Of a DNA stretch of 39,958 nucleotides, positions 1 through 9,204 are shown piece by piece. The notes beneath the pieces were generated by a model, which saw only the letters and a program-made list of their open reading frames with translations, was not told the origin of the DNA and did no database searches. Every line of letters starts with the position of its first letter. Position 1 is the first letter of the stretch. The translations under genes were made by a program, and so were the position numbers. Source of the DNA: M55B165 sp051744245 (lineage in GTDB: Bacteria; Actinomycetota; Humimicrobiia; Humimicrobiales; Humimicrobiaceae); the NCBI GenBank assembly GCA_051744245.1, contig JBNJCV010000009.1, positions 1-39,958 of the forward strand, in the 5' to 3' direction.

Positions 1-1599
1 GACTGGGCAAAGTTTGCCGGTATAGGCATCTCCAAATTTGTATCACTGGGAAATAAGGCAGATATTTCAGAAGAAGACTTAATTGAATACATGGAAAATG
101 ATGATAGTTGCAGGGTAATTACTGCTTATCTTGAAGGAGTAAAGAATGGACGCAAATTTATCGATATTAGCAGCAGCGTTTCTAAAAAAAAGCCCATCAT
201 AGTGGTTAAGGCGGGAAATACCAGCGCAGGTGCAAAAGCTGTATCTTCTCATACTGGTACATTGGCAGGCTCGCAGAAAGCTTATAGCTCTGCTTTTAAG
301 CAGTCAGGCATAATAAGGGCAAGAACAATCAAGAATCTTTTTGATTATGCCAATACTTTTGCAAATCAGCCATTGCCTAAAGGGAAAAAAGTTGCAATAA
401 TAACAAATGCAGGCGGGCCCGGTATTATGGCAACTGATGCATGTGAGGAAAACGATATACCCTTGGCGAATTTGGAAAAGGACACTATTGAAAAATTAAA
501 AAACTTCTTGCCTCCAGCCGCGAATTTCTATAATCCGGTAGATGTACTTGGAGACGCTTTGGCAGACAGGTACCAGAAAACGCTGGAAGTAGTGCTGGAA
601 GACAAAAATGTTGATTCAGTAATTATAATACTTACTCCCCAGACTATTACCCAGCCTTATGAGACTGCTAAGGCAATAGTTGAAGAAATAAAGGACTACA
701 AGACTGATCTACCCATAATTACTTGTTTTATGGGAGGAGCAGAAGTTAAAAAGGGAATTGATTATTTAAGGAATAGCGGGATACCCAATTTTGACATACC
801 GGAGACCGCGGTGGAAGCCTTAAAGCAAATGATTGAATATAGCAGCTGGAAGCAAAAAAAAATACCGGAGATAAAGGAAATAAGTGCTGACCAAGATAAG
901 GTTAAGGAATTATTTTCTAGCTGCAGGAAAGACGGGCGCTATGAATTAGGAGAGATGGAAGCAAGAAGAGTGCTGGAAGCTTATAATATAAGGATACCAA
1001 AGGCAGAATTGGCAAGAGATATAGAAGAAGCAAAACAGCTGGCAGAGGATATAAAGTATCCTCTGGTGCTAAAGATTGTTTCCCCTAATATTTTGCATAA
1101 AACTGATGTTGGAGGCATTAAGATAGGTATAAGCAATGAAAAGGAATTAGAAGAAGAGTTTGAGCAAATACTATGGAATGTAAAAAAATATATGCCAGAT
1201 GCAAATATAAAAGGTATTTTATTGCAAGAAATGATACAATCTAAGAAAGAGACAATAATTGGAATAAATAAAGACCCGCAGTTTGGGCCCATGGTAATGT
1301 TTGGATTGGGTGGCATATATGTGGAAGTGTTAAAGGATGTTTCTTTTAGAATTGCTCCCATATCTAGGAATGATGCAAAAGAGATGATAAATGAAATAAA
1401 AACAATTAAATTATTGAGGGGAGCAAGGGGTGAAAAACCTTCAGACATAGATAGTATAGCAGATGTACTGTTGAGGATTTCACAGCTGGTTATAGATTTT
1501 CCGGAAATTCTGGAGATGGACATAAATCCATTATTTGTTAAAGAAGAAGGAGAAGGTTCAATAGCAGGAGATGTTAGAATAAGGATAGGGGAAAATTAA
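1..1599 (+). CDS. ADP-forming acyl-CoA (acetate-CoA) synthetase, fused subunits, 5' truncated by window edge
   Basis: This cytoplasmic enzyme converts an acyl-CoA (typically acetyl-CoA) plus ADP and phosphate to the free acid, CoA and ATP, giving substrate-level phosphorylation in fermenters. The frame is open from base 1, so the first visible Met codon (base 91) is internal; the upstream CoA-binding Rossmann domain is outside the window. In the 532-residue fragment the start reads like the family segment around SLGNKAD. A SHTGTLAG loop (His about residue 84) follows, then the succinyl-CoA-ligase-like flavodoxin region. From about residue 310 there is an ATP-grasp domain with HKTDVGG (His about 366) and a FGLGGIYVE loop, so alpha and beta parts are fused. 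The next gene follows after 15 bases with a strong ribosome site, so the two look cotranscribed. Substrate range cannot be read from sequence. Confidence 0.9.
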   Translation, partial: DWAKFAGIGISKFVSLGNKADISEEDLIEYMENDDSCRVITAYLEGVKNGRKFIDISSSVSKKKPIIVVKAGNTSAGAKAVSSHTGTLAGSQKAYSSAFKQSGIIRARTIKNLFDYANTFANQPLPKGKKVAIITNAGGPGIMATDACEENDIPLANLEKDTIEKLKNFLPPAANFYNPVDVLGDALADRYQKTLEVVLEDKNVDSVIIILTPQTITQPYETAKAIVEEIKDYKTDLPIITCFMGGAEVKKGIDYLRNSGIPNFDIPETAVEALKQMIEYSSWKQKKIPEIKEISADQDKVKELFSSCRKDGRYELGEMEARRVLEAYNIRIPKAELARDIEEAKQLAEDIKYPLVLKIVSPNILHKTDVGGIKIGISNEKELEEEFEQILWNVKKYMPDANIKGILLQEMIQSKKETIIGINKDPQFGPMVMFGLGGIYVEVLKDVSFRIAPISRNDAKEMINEIKTIKLLRGARGEKPSDIDSIADVLLRISQLVIDFPEILEMDINPLFVKEEGEGSIAGDVRIRIGEN

Positions 1600-1614
1600 A
1601 AAAGGAGGTAAAAG

Positions 1615-2679
1615 ATGTTTCCTTTGTTTTTTATTTCCAACAGGCCATTTTCTGGCAAAAGCTCGATTTGTGTGGGCGTAGGTAAAAAATTTATTGAAGA
1701 TGGCATGAAAGTTGGGTATATGAAGCCAATTGGCACTCTTCCCACTAGAGAGGGTGGCATTACCACAGATGAGGATGCGCAATATATTTCTAGTATTTTA
1801 AATGTTAAGGATGATCTGGCTAACATTACACCCATAGTATTAACCCAGCAATATGTAAGGCAGGGGCTAAGGGAAGAAAAATTTGCAAATGATTTCCTGG
1901 ACAATATTGAGGAGGCCTACAATAAAGTAAAAGAAAGCAAAGACTTAGTAGTGCTTGAAGGAGCTAAAAGCGTTGAAGATGGCTGTTTTTTAGGTATCTC
2001 ATCCCGGGAAATCTCAAAAAGGCTTAATGCCAAAACAATTTTGGTAATGAGATATAATACCGAGATTGTAGACCAAATTTTATGCGCAAAAGAGTTCCTG
2101 GATGATTCTTTTGGTGGCGTAATAATAAACTGGGTTCCCAGGAGTCAAATCGAATTTTTAAAGGAATTAGTATTACCTTTCCTTGAAAAAAGAAAAATCA
2201 CGGTATTGGGCTTTATTCCTTCCAATAAAATACTTTCATCTGTCAGTATTAAAGAAATGGCTGAGTCCTTAAATGGTCAGGTTATATGCGCAGAAGATAA
2301 GATTGATGAACTGGTAGAATCATTTATGGTAGGCGCTATGGGACAGGAACAAGCGCTAAAATATTTTAGAAGAAAATCAAACAAGGCTGTAATTACAGGC
2401 GGTGACAGAGCCGATGTACAGCTAGCAGCATTAGAGACCCCCACTAAATGCTTGATACTTACAGGAAATTTCCAGCCTAGCAGTGTAGTTTTAGGAAGAG
2501 CTGAAGAGCTCGGTATACCAATGATTTTGGTAAATTATGATACTTTGACTGCAGTTGAAAAAGTTGAAGAAATTATTGGACATGTAAGATTCCATGAAAT
2601 GAAAAAAATTGATAAAATAGTTGAAGTTGTAAAAGAATGCATTGATAGTGGTAAATTATTAGAGATGGCAAAAGAATAA
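1615..2679 (+). CDS. phosphotransacetylase-like protein: BioD-like P-loop domain plus DRTGG domain
   Basis: The N-terminal half resembles the dethiobiotin-synthetase-like NTPase fold found at the front of some phosphotransacetylases, with a P-loop-like FSGKSS at residues 12-17. The C-terminal half (about 215-325) matches a DRTGG domain, here written GGDRADVQLAAL. The catalytic phosphotransacetylase domain is absent, so this stand-alone 354-residue form is probably regulatory or ligand-sensing. Such proteins are often encoded next to ADP-forming acetyl-CoA synthetases, as here, which suggests a role in controlling acyl-CoA/acetate flux; that role is inference. A near-perfect AAAGGAGGT lies just before the ATG. 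The pairing is common in anaerobic bacteria and archaea. Confidence in the family is high, in the function low. Confidence 0.8.
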   Translation: MFPLFFISNRPFSGKSSICVGVGKKFIEDGMKVGYMKPIGTLPTREGGITTDEDAQYISSILNVKDDLANITPIVLTQQYVRQGLREEKFANDFLDNIEEAYNKVKESKDLVVLEGAKSVEDGCFLGISSREISKRLNAKTILVMRYNTEIVDQILCAKEFLDDSFGGVIINWVPRSQIEFLKELVLPFLEKRKITVLGFIPSNKILSSVSIKEMAESLNGQVICAEDKIDELVESFMVGAMGQEQALKYFRRKSNKAVITGGDRADVQLAALETPTKCLILTGNFQPSSVVLGRAEELGIPMILVNYDTLTAVEKVEEIIGHVRFHEMKKIDKIVEVVKECIDSGKLLEMAKE

Positions 2680-2710
2680 TTTTGAAGGCTGGAAGGAAAA
2701 ATAAATAAGC

Positions 2711-3718
2711 ATGGATTCTACAACAAATACCATAGTTATAGACGCTATGGGTGGGGATTATGCGCCAGATGAAACCATAAAAGGAGCAGTTCAAGCTTTA
2801 TCTTCAATTGAAAGATTGAATATATCCCTGGTGGGGATAGAGAAAGAAATTAGGCAAGTTCTAGACTCTTTTAATTTTCCGGCTGATAGTATTGAAATCA
2901 TAAATGCTCCCCAAAAAATTGGAATGGGTGAGTCTCCTTCTGAAGTCATTAGAAAGAAAAAGGATTCTTCAATTTACAAAGGTACCCTTATAGCTTCCCA
3001 AACTAAAAATTCAGCTTTTTTGTCTGCTGGCAATACGGGGGCAGTTATGGCATGTTCCCTGTTTAACCTAAAAAGGATTGAAAATGTTCTGAGGCCTGCT
3101 ATTGCCACAGTTATACCCCTGGCAGGAAAAAGCCTGGTTTTAATTGATTCAGGGGCAAATGCAGACTGTAAACCAAAGTATCTCCAGCAATTTGCAATAA
3201 TGGGGAAGGTTTATGCTGAAAACATACTGGGCATTGCCAATCCTAAGATAGGACTGGTAAATGTGGGAGAAGAAGAAAAGAAAGGAAATGAATTAAGTGT
3301 AAAATCTTATCAGTTATTGAAACAAACTAGGCTAAATTTTGTCGGTAATGTAGAGGGTAGGGAGATATTTGAAGGAACTGTAGATATTGCAGTTTGTGAT
3401 GGATTTGTGGGCAATGTGTTACTTAAAGCAATAGAAGGGTTGGCTAATTTGCTTTTCGGGCAGGTAAAAGAAACTTTGAGCAGCAGTTTTTACAATAAAT
3501 TGCTTGCACTAGGCTTAAAAAAGTCTTTTAAGGAAATGAAAAAAAAGTTTGACTATGAAGAATATGGAGGTGCTCACCTTCTAGGGGTAAATGGAGTTCC
3601 TATAATTTCTCATGGAAGTTCCAGGGCCAAGGCAATATATAATGCGGTTAGGGTAGCAAATGAAGGTATTAATTCAAATCTGGTGAAAAAAATTAGGGAA
3701 GAAATAATAACTAATTAA
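2711..3718 (+). CDS. plsX: phosphate acyltransferase PlsX
   Basis: PlsX makes acyl-phosphate from acyl-ACP and phosphate, feeding PlsY in membrane phospholipid synthesis. The 335-residue length is normal for the family. The N-terminus carries the diagnostic DAMGGDYAP motif (residues 11-19), followed later by an SAGNTGA loop, the VGEEEKKGNEL segment and the GDGFVGNV-like CDGFVGNVLLK motif. It is followed 13 bases later by acpP, the carrier protein whose acyl forms are its substrate. The rpmF and fabD/fabG genes that flank plsX in many bacteria are absent. The start is ATG with only a weak ribosome site (GGAAGG about 15 bases upstream). Confidence 0.97.
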   Translation: MDSTTNTIVIDAMGGDYAPDETIKGAVQALSSIERLNISLVGIEKEIRQVLDSFNFPADSIEIINAPQKIGMGESPSEVIRKKKDSSIYKGTLIASQTKNSAFLSAGNTGAVMACSLFNLKRIENVLRPAIATVIPLAGKSLVLIDSGANADCKPKYLQQFAIMGKVYAENILGIANPKIGLVNVGEEEKKGNELSVKSYQLLKQTRLNFVGNVEGREIFEGTVDIAVCDGFVGNVLLKAIEGLANLLFGQVKETLSSSFYNKLLALGLKKSFKEMKKKFDYEEYGGAHLLGVNGVPIISHGSSRAKAIYNAVRVANEGINSNLVKKIREEIITN

Positions 3719-3731
3719 AATAGGAGGACAA

Positions 3732-3965
3732 ATGGAAAATTTTGAGAAGGTGAAAGAAATACTTGTAGATGTATTGGGTGCCAAGGAAGAAGATATAAAA
3801 CCTGAAAGCAAGTTTGTGGAAGATTTGGGTGCCGATTCATTGGATTTGGTTGAACTTATAATGTCATTTGAAGATAAGTTTGATATTGAAATAAGTGATG
3901 AGGAAGCGGAAAAGATTGTAACTGTACAGGATGCCTTAAATTATATTGATGAACACACAAAATAG
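3732..3965 (+). CDS. acpP: acyl carrier protein
   Basis: This small acidic protein carries acyl chains on phosphopantetheine during fatty acid synthesis and serves as donor for PlsX. The 77-residue length is typical. The attachment Ser is Ser36 in the canonical DSL motif (ADSLDLVEL). An AGGAGG ribosome site lies close upstream of the ATG. It sits between plsX and rnc, the widespread order. The acyl chain is presumably loaded elsewhere, since no fab genes are in the window. Confidence 0.97.
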   Translation: MENFEKVKEILVDVLGAKEEDIKPESKFVEDLGADSLDLVELIMSFEDKFDIEISDEEAEKIVTVQDALNYIDEHTK

Positions 3966-3987
3966 TCTAAAAAAGGTTGCTGTTGGA

Positions 3988-4701
3988 ATGGAAGAAGGAG
4001 TTTTGAGAAACAGAATAAGGAACTGGCTAAAGCAGCTTGGAATTGATGCCGAAGACCTGAAAATTTATATACAGAGCTTAACCCACAGGTCATTTGCAAG
4101 GGAAATAAATGTAGAATCAAGGGGAAATGAACAATTAGAATTTTTAGGGGATAGTGTATTATCATTTGTAATTACATCCTATTTATATAAAAAATATGGA
4201 AACTATACAGAAGGAAGGTTAGCCAAGATAAAGTCTATTCTGGTAAATAAAAAAACATTGTCTAAAATTGCACTGGACATAGGGCTGGATAAGCAAATAC
4301 TTTTAAGCGAAAATGAGGAAAATTCCGGTGGGAGGAAAAAAAACTCTATACTAGGGGATAGTTTTGAGGCATTACTGGGCGCCATATATATTGACAAAGG
4401 CATAGATTTTACTTATGAATGGCTGATGGGCAGGTTTGAAGACAAAATAGAGGAGAGGGTTTTTAAGCCAAAAATTACGGATTACAAAACTTATCTCCAG
4501 GAGGCAGTTCAATCTGATTATTCCAAACTGGTCACCTACGAGATGATTGAGTCTCAGGGGCCGGACCATAACAAGATTTTCTATTCAGTTGCCAAAATTG
4601 ATGATAAAATAATTGGCAGGGGAAAAGGAAGAAGTAAAAAGAGTTCCGAGCAGGAAGCAGCTGAAGATGCCTTGAAGAATATTTATAATTTAGAATTTTA
4701 G
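3988..4701 (+). CDS. rnc: ribonuclease III
   Basis: RNase III cleaves double-stranded RNA, processing rRNA precursors and structured mRNAs. The catalytic domain shows LTHRSF, the signature NEQLEFLGDSVL, and the second metal-binding segment DSFEALLGAIYID. A C-terminal double-stranded-RNA-binding domain begins near DYKTYLQE and ends with the basic KGRSKKSSEQEAAEDAL helix. Start choice is uncertain. The ATG at 3988 gives 237 residues with a weak AAAAGG upstream; an in-frame ATG at 3949 (or TTG at 3946) would add 13-14 residues, overlap the end of acpP and rely on translational coupling. The fpg gene that often separates rnc from smc in Actinomycetota is missing. Confidence 0.95.
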   Translation: MEEGVLRNRIRNWLKQLGIDAEDLKIYIQSLTHRSFAREINVESRGNEQLEFLGDSVLSFVITSYLYKKYGNYTEGRLAKIKSILVNKKTLSKIALDIGLDKQILLSENEENSGGRKKNSILGDSFEALLGAIYIDKGIDFTYEWLMGRFEDKIEERVFKPKITDYKTYLQEAVQSDYSKLVTYEMIESQGPDHNKIFYSVAKIDDKIIGRGKGRSKKSSEQEAAEDALKNIYNLEF

Positions 4702-4717
4702 TATTGTTGGGATTAGC

Positions 4718-6937
4718 TTGTATCTTAAAAACATTACACTTCGCGGTTTTAAATCATTTAAAACAAAAAGCCAATTAACCTTTGAGCCAGGGGTTAGTGT
4801 GATTGTGGGACCTAATGGGAGCGGCAAGAGCAATATTGCTGATGCCATTTCCTGGGTTTTGGGTGAGCAAAGCCCGAAATCCTTAAGGGGAAACAGCATG
4901 GGGGACGTAATTTTCAGAAATAAGCAGGAAGAGCTGGGCATAGCAGAAGTTTCACTTTGTTTTGACAATAAGGACCGGGAATTGGATCTGGATTTTAGGG
5001 ATGTGAGGATAACCAGGAGGGTTTATACAGAAGGAGGAAGCGAGTATTACATAAATTCATCCCCTTCAAGGCTAATGGATATCCAGGAAATGATTGCAGA
5101 CAGCGGGATAGGAAAGGGCTTATATACCATTATTAACCAGGGTCAAATAAATGATATTGCGGTGTTAAAGCCGGAAGAGAGAAAATTAATAATAGATGAA
5201 GTAATAGGTATATCCAAGCACAAAAACAGGAAAGATAAATCAATAAACAAGTTAGAAAAAGTTAAAGAGGACATAGACAGGATAAATGACCTTACCCAGG
5301 AAATTAAAAGGACCATGGATCCTTTAGAAATAGAAGCTGATAAAGCCAAAAAATATGCAAAAGCATCCAACCAGTTAAAGGGTGAAGAGATCTCCTTGTT
5401 TATAGCAGAAATTAATAAGCTGAATTCGGATTGGGAGAAAAAAAAGAGCAGGGGCCATAAACTAGAGCAGGAAATGGATAAGGTAACCAAGGATCTGGAA
5501 TTGGAGATTGAAAACAAAAAGAAGCACAAAAAAGATGCCGGGGATAAACTGTCCAGCTATCATTATTGGGAGGAACAGCTAAAGAAGTTTAACGCAGATT
5601 TAGATCATCTGAAGGGTATAATAGAATTGGTAAAAAGCAAAGAAAATGTATTCTCAACTCTTAAGGGTATGTTTGAAATGAATTTAAGGAAAAGTTTGGA
5701 CCAGGAAGACATAAAGGATAGAAAAGAATCCCTGTATGGGAAAATAATAGAGATCCGGGAAATAGTAAGTGGCTTTTTGAAAAATATTTTAAGCATTCTT
5801 TCAGGCAGCTCCAAGTATAAGGAGATAGAGTCAGATGGCAATTTTATCCTAAAGAAATTTGAGAAATTATTACAGAGTTTTAATAAGGATGAAGCAAAGC
5901 AGAAAAATAGGAGGGAATTTAATACCAAATTGCTAAAAATATGCAGTAGCAATTTAGAAAACGCAAAAAAACTATATGGAACCTTAAATGATTTTTATAA
6001 AAAAATAGAGACAGTAAAAGAAGTAATTTACCCTAATTTTGAAAAAGAAAAAAAGAAAATAGGAAAAATACAAGGCGAAGTTGAATTTATCGATAATAGT
6101 ATTGGAAAGATTAATGTTAAAAAGAATGATTTGGAAAAATCGATTTATAAAAATGACCTGGATAAGGAAAGCATAAAACAGCAGGTAGAAAATATTACTA
6201 AGTACATCATAGATAAATATAATTTATCAGTCGACTATATTTTTAAGCATTATGAGCCTGCAGAAAACCTGTCTGAAGTAAAGAGGAATATAGCAGACCT
6301 AAAGAAGATAATAAAGGATTTCGGGAATGTAAACCCCAATGCTTCTATTGAATATGAAAGGATAAAAAAAAGGTATGATTTCCTGCAATCCCAGAAAGAA
6401 GACCTTTTGAACAGCAGGGAAAAACTTAAGAAACTAATTGAGGAAATAGACCAGGAAATAGAAAACTATTTTATGGAAAAATTTGAAAAAATTGATGAGA
6501 GCTTCAGCTATTATTTTAAGATATTATTCCCCTTAGGAGACGGGGAACTACAATTAGTGAAAAAAGACGAAAGCAGTGATTTAGGGATAGATCTTAAAGT
6601 GGATATCGGAAACAACAAATTTGTTCCCCTATCCCTGCTCTCCGGAGGGGAGAAATCATTGGTGGCTATAGCTTTTCTTTTCTCTATATTTTCTACCAAT
6701 TTATCCCCATTTTATGTATTTGATGAAGCTGATGCTGCGCTGGATGATATAAATATTGACAGGTTTTTGTCTCTGGTGGGAAAATTTGCTGAAAATCAGC
6801 AGATAATTCTTATAACCCACCAGAAAAAAACCATGGAAATTGCAAATACTATATATGGTGTTACAATGCAGTCTGATGGTGTATCAAAGGTTTTTTCTGA
6901 AAAGATAGGTGAAAATAGTTTTGCAAAAACTGATTAA
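4718..6937 (+). CDS. smc: SMC-family chromosome condensation ATPase, drastically shortened (no hinge seen)
   Basis: SMC ATPases load onto DNA with ScpA/ScpB and extrude loops to separate sister chromosomes. The first about 220 residues match the canonical N-terminal head: FKSF, Walker A GPNGSGKS (31-38), Q-loop INQGQI (140-144), and the start of the N-terminal coiled coil. The last about 200 match the C-terminal head: GNVNP..IEYERIKKRYDFL-like segment (536-556), signature LSGGEK (641-646), Walker B FYVFDEADAALDD (Asp669, Glu670) and H-loop His701. Standard bacterial SMCs have about 1,150-1,200 residues; here only about 315 lie between the conserved head regions. They look helical and charged, and I find no glycine-rich hinge and no CxxC hook. 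The frame is intact, so this looks like a functional remodelled protein rather than a pseudogene. The start is TTG, and the end overlaps ftsY by 29 bases. Its place before ftsY-ffh is the standard smc locus. Confidence 0.9.
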   Translation: MYLKNITLRGFKSFKTKSQLTFEPGVSVIVGPNGSGKSNIADAISWVLGEQSPKSLRGNSMGDVIFRNKQEELGIAEVSLCFDNKDRELDLDFRDVRITRRVYTEGGSEYYINSSPSRLMDIQEMIADSGIGKGLYTIINQGQINDIAVLKPEERKLIIDEVIGISKHKNRKDKSINKLEKVKEDIDRINDLTQEIKRTMDPLEIEADKAKKYAKASNQLKGEEISLFIAEINKLNSDWEKKKSRGHKLEQEMDKVTKDLELEIENKKKHKKDAGDKLSSYHYWEEQLKKFNADLDHLKGIIELVKSKENVFSTLKGMFEMNLRKSLDQEDIKDRKESLYGKIIEIREIVSGFLKNILSILSGSSKYKEIESDGNFILKKFEKLLQSFNKDEAKQKNRREFNTKLLKICSSNLENAKKLYGTLNDFYKKIETVKEVIYPNFEKEKKKIGKIQGEVEFIDNSIGKINVKKNDLEKSIYKNDLDKESIKQQVENITKYIIDKYNLSVDYIFKHYEPAENLSEVKRNIADLKKIIKDFGNVNPNASIEYERIKKRYDFLQSQKEDLLNSREKLKKLIEEIDQEIENYFMEKFEKIDESFSYYFKILFPLGDGELQLVKKDESSDLGIDLKVDIGNNKFVPLSLLSGGEKSLVAIAFLFSIFSTNLSPFYVFDEADAALDDINIDRFLSLVGKFAENQQIILITHQKKTMEIANTIYGVTMQSDGVSKVFSEKIGENSFAKTD

Positions 6938-7790
6938 AAATTTTAATTATTTATACAGCAAATTAAAAAACAATGATGAAAGCTTCTGGGACGGGCTGGA
7001 GGAACAGCTGGTTTTAAGTGATGTAAACGCAGAGACTGCTAGCACTATTTTAAATGAAGTAAAAGATGAGGCTGCCAGGGAAAGGATAAACCATCCGGAG
7101 GGCATAAAAAACATACTTAAGGCCCAAATTGCTGGAATGCTAAACAGCTCAGACAGCAGCCTAAAACTGGCTAAACAGGGACCAACAGTTTACCTTATCG
7201 TAGGGGTAAACGGAGTTGGCAAAACCACCACAGCTGCAAAAATTGCCAACATGTTTAAAAAGAAAGGCCAGAGTATAATAATGGCTGCCGCCGATACATA
7301 CAGGGCAGCAGCAGTAGAACAATTGCAACATTTTGCAGATGCTTTGGGGATTGAAATGGTGCATCACCAGAGGAATTCGGATCCTGGTGCTGTGGTTTAT
7401 GACTCTATAGAGAAAGCCCAGGCAAAAAACCATGATATGATTATAGTGGATACTGCGGGCAGGATGCAGACTTCCTATAATCTCATGGAAGAATTAAAGA
7501 AGATTAAAAGGGTTGTAAATAAAAAACTTGGCAGGGATCCTGAAGAAATACTGATGGTAATTGATGCTACTACCGGACAAAATGCAAGGTTTCAAGCAAA
7601 AACCTTTAATGAAGCACTGGATTTAACCGGCATTATCTTAACCAAAGCCGATGGCACCTCCAAGGGAGGTATTGTGCTTAGTATAAAAAATGAACTGAAG
7701 TTACCTGTAAAGCTGGTTACCAATGGGGAAAAGCTTGAGCATATTTATTGTTTTGATTCAGGCGAATTTGTTGATATTCTAATTCCGTGA
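6909..7790 (+). CDS. ftsY: signal recognition particle receptor FtsY
   Basis: FtsY is the membrane-associated GTPase that docks the SRP-ribosome complex at the translocon. The NG domain is complete: GTPase G1 GVNGVGKT (99-106), the SRP-family insertion with ADTYRAAAVEQL, DTAGR (181-185), and TKADGTSKGG (245-254). The protein starts almost directly with the N bundle, so the long acidic A domain of proteobacterial FtsY is lacking, as in many Gram-positive relatives. The start is GTG inside the end of smc (29-base overlap), which implies coupled translation. A TGAGGTG ribosome site for ffh overlaps its stop. Confidence 0.96.
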   Translation: MKIVLQKLIKNFNYLYSKLKNNDESFWDGLEEQLVLSDVNAETASTILNEVKDEAARERINHPEGIKNILKAQIAGMLNSSDSSLKLAKQGPTVYLIVGVNGVGKTTTAAKIANMFKKKGQSIIMAAADTYRAAAVEQLQHFADALGIEMVHHQRNSDPGAVVYDSIEKAQAKNHDMIIVDTAGRMQTSYNLMEELKKIKRVVNKKLGRDPEEILMVIDATTGQNARFQAKTFNEALDLTGIILTKADGTSKGGIVLSIKNELKLPVKLVTNGEKLEHIYCFDSGEFVDILIP

Positions 7791-7800
7791 GGTGTTTTTT

Positions 7801-9120
7801 ATGTTTGATTTCTTAACCACAAAATTTGAAGACTTATTTTACAAAGTAAAGAACAAGGGTAAGCTTAGCCCGAAAGATTTGGATGATGCGCTTAAGGAAA
7901 TTAAGCTTGCCTTGCTTGAAGCCGATGTTAATTTCAAGGTGGTAAAGCAATTTTTAAAAAATGTTAAGGAAAAGGCTATTGGTGAAAAAGTCATTGAAAG
8001 TGTTACCCCTTACCAGCAAATAGTAAAAATAGTAAATGATGAAATAATAAATTTGCTGGGTAGCGGGAGCGGTAAAATTAACTTTTCGCAGAAGCCTCCC
8101 ACCATAATCATGACTGTGGGCCTGCAGGGAACAGGTAAGACTTCAGCGGTAGTTAAGCTGGCAAATTTTTTACAAGAAAACTACCAGAAGAAAGTTTCTG
8201 TAGTGGCTTCAGATGTCTATAGGCCTGCGGCAGTTCTTCAGCTTGAGGATATGGCTGGAGAAATAGGAGTGGAAGTATATTCGGAGAAGAATTCCAATCC
8301 GGTAAATATAACAGTAAACGGGGTAAAAAAATTTAAAAAGCAGGGCAGCGACATAGTTATAATTGATACTGCCGGAAGGCTACATGTTGACCAGGAAATG
8401 ATGGATGAAATTGCGGTCTTGAGGAAAAAAGTAAGACCCCACCAGATTTACCTGGTACTTGATGCTATGACCGGTCAGGAAGCAGTAAATATTGCTTCTA
8501 AGTTTAATGCTGAAGTTGAATGTGATGGAATTATTTTGACTAAGCTTGACAGTGATACCAGGGGAGGGGCGGCATTATCTGTTTATTATGTAATTAACAA
8601 GCCCATAAAGTTTATATCAACTGGCGAAAAAATTGCAGATTTTGACATATTCCACCCGGACAGGCTTGCATCCAGGATACTGGGGAAAGGAGACATACTC
8701 ACCTTGGTAGAAAATGCAGGAAAGGTTATGGATGAAAAAGAGGCTGAAAAATTTGAAAAGAGAATGAGGAAAAATGAATTAAATTTCGAGGATTTTGTAA
8801 GCCAGCTTAAGCAGATAAAAAAAATGGGTTCCCTGAATAAAGTATTTTCAATGCTGCCTGTTAATAATAAACTTATGAAAAACGTTAATCTAGATGACTC
8901 TCAACTGGTGCCCATTGAAGCCATGATAAATTCAATGACCAAAAAAGAGAGGAGAAATCCCCAAATAATAAATGGGAGCAGAAAAAAAAGAATAGCAAGG
9001 GGAAGCGGAACTTCGGTTTCTGAAGTTAATAAATTGTTAAAACAATTCGAAAATACTAAAAAAATGCTTAAACAAATATCAAATTTAGAACAAGGATTTA
9101 ATTTACCCTTTAAGTTTTAA
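7801..9120 (+). CDS. ffh: signal recognition particle protein Ffh
   Basis: Ffh binds 4.5S/SRP RNA and signal sequences of nascent membrane proteins and pairs with FtsY. It has the N domain, the G domain with GLQGTGKT (107-114), DTAGR and TKLDSDTRGG, and a methionine-containing M domain ending in the SRP-RNA-binding helix-turn-helix segment SGTSVSEVNKLLKQF. I start it at ATG 7801, placed 6 bases after a GAGGTG ribosome site, giving 439 residues; an in-frame GTG at 7792 would overlap that site. The tail after the M domain is short. No ylxM lies upstream. Transcription probably continues from smc-ftsY; a new promoter follows the gene. Confidence 0.97.
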   Translation: MFDFLTTKFEDLFYKVKNKGKLSPKDLDDALKEIKLALLEADVNFKVVKQFLKNVKEKAIGEKVIESVTPYQQIVKIVNDEIINLLGSGSGKINFSQKPPTIIMTVGLQGTGKTSAVVKLANFLQENYQKKVSVVASDVYRPAAVLQLEDMAGEIGVEVYSEKNSNPVNITVNGVKKFKKQGSDIVIIDTAGRLHVDQEMMDEIAVLRKKVRPHQIYLVLDAMTGQEAVNIASKFNAEVECDGIILTKLDSDTRGGAALSVYYVINKPIKFISTGEKIADFDIFHPDRLASRILGKGDILTLVENAGKVMDEKEAEKFEKRMRKNELNFEDFVSQLKQIKKMGSLNKVFSMLPVNNKLMKNVNLDDSQLVPIEAMINSMTKKERRNPQIINGSRKKRIARGSGTSVSEVNKLLKQFENTKKMLKQISNLEQGFNLPFKF

Positions 9121-9133
9121 GAATAAAAAAATT

Positions 9134-9161
9134 TTGCAAGTTGTTAATAAAAATATATAAT
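9134..9161 (+). promoter_or_regulatory. predicted sigma70-type promoter for the rpsP operon
   Basis: A TTGCAA -35 box (9134-9139) is followed after 16 bases by a perfect TATAAT -10 box (9156-9161). It lies in the 84-base gap between ffh and rpsP, with an expected start near 9168 and an AGGAGGTTA ribosome site before the TTG start of rpsP. The match is by eye only. Confidence 0.65.
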
Positions 9162-9204
9162 GGATAAATATTAGACATTTATTGAATCTTAGGAGGTTAC
9201 AGTA

